Of a stretch of DNA of 6,437 nucleotides, positions 6,420 to 6,437 are shown one piece after another. Every line of letters starts with the position of its first letter. Position 1 is the stretch's first letter. A model generated the notes under the pieces. The model was given only the letters and a program-made list of their open reading frames with translations, searched no databases and was not told the DNA's origin. Location of the stretch: positions 1 to 6,437 of the forward strand of contig JAYZHG010000094.1 of assembly GCA_036166735.1 (NCBI GenBank), given 5' to 3'. The position numbers and the translations under genes were made by a program. Source of the DNA: JAPYTU01 sp036166735. GTDB taxonomy: Bacteria > Bacteroidota > Bacteroidia > Cytophagales > MED-G16.

Positions 6420-6437
6420 TGTATATATTAATTAATA

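Noticed and set aside
1..6437. A hidden novel multi-gene system, mobile element, CRISPR array or RNA gene
   Set aside because: Every gene but one belongs to a recognisable housekeeping or envelope family, the non-coding space is under about 100 bases in total, and no transposase, integrase, array-like repeats, tRNA-like fold or defence-type domain is visible.

Overview
This window is very AT-rich, with G+C well under a third by eye, and almost wholly coding. It comes from a member of the Bacteroidota, most likely the Flavobacteriales lineage, with a compact, possibly streamlined genome. Four things support this: a Bacteroidota-type OstA-like protein, the divergent Rpb6-like form of the RNA polymerase omega subunit, a DUF4835/PorD protein (a family essentially confined to Bacteroidota), and an enoyl-ACP reductase with Bacteroidota signature stretches. 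I cannot name a genus.

Plus strand, 11-5401: seven genes in one tightly packed run. In order they are an OstA/LptA-like periplasmic protein, BamD, omega subunit (RpoZ), PorD/DUF4835, a 65-residue membrane protein, FabI and IspE. The junctions are an 11-nt overlap (ostA-like/bamD), gaps of 12, 21, 3 and 6 nt, and a 1-nt TAATG stop/start overlap (fabI/ispE). This looks like one operon or a few coupled ones. A candidate Bacteroidota-type promoter lies at the end of bamD in front of rpoZ, and a small AT-rich hairpin sits at the rpoZ stop.

Minus strand, 6419-5385: thiL, convergent with ispE. The two coding regions overlap by 17 bp at their 3' ends, so there is no intergenic space. The last 18 bases of the window are upstream of thiL and too short to interpret. 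No stretch over 300 bases lacks a gene.

Functionally the plus-strand run is mostly about the envelope: LPS transport (OstA-like), outer-membrane protein assembly (BamD), type IX secretion (PorD), fatty-acid elongation (FabI) and isoprenoid precursors (IspE), with the omega subunit embedded. ThiL makes thiamine diphosphate, the cofactor of the DXP synthase that starts the IspE pathway. All seven genes with recognised products look intact and have their key motifs.

I found no mobile element, CRISPR array, RNA gene, toxin-antitoxin or defence module, and no evidence of a new multi-gene system. The most noteworthy points are the condensed gene order (coaBC and recN, which I recall sitting in this neighbourhood in relatives, are absent), the uncharacterised 65-residue membrane protein, and the convergent coding overlap.
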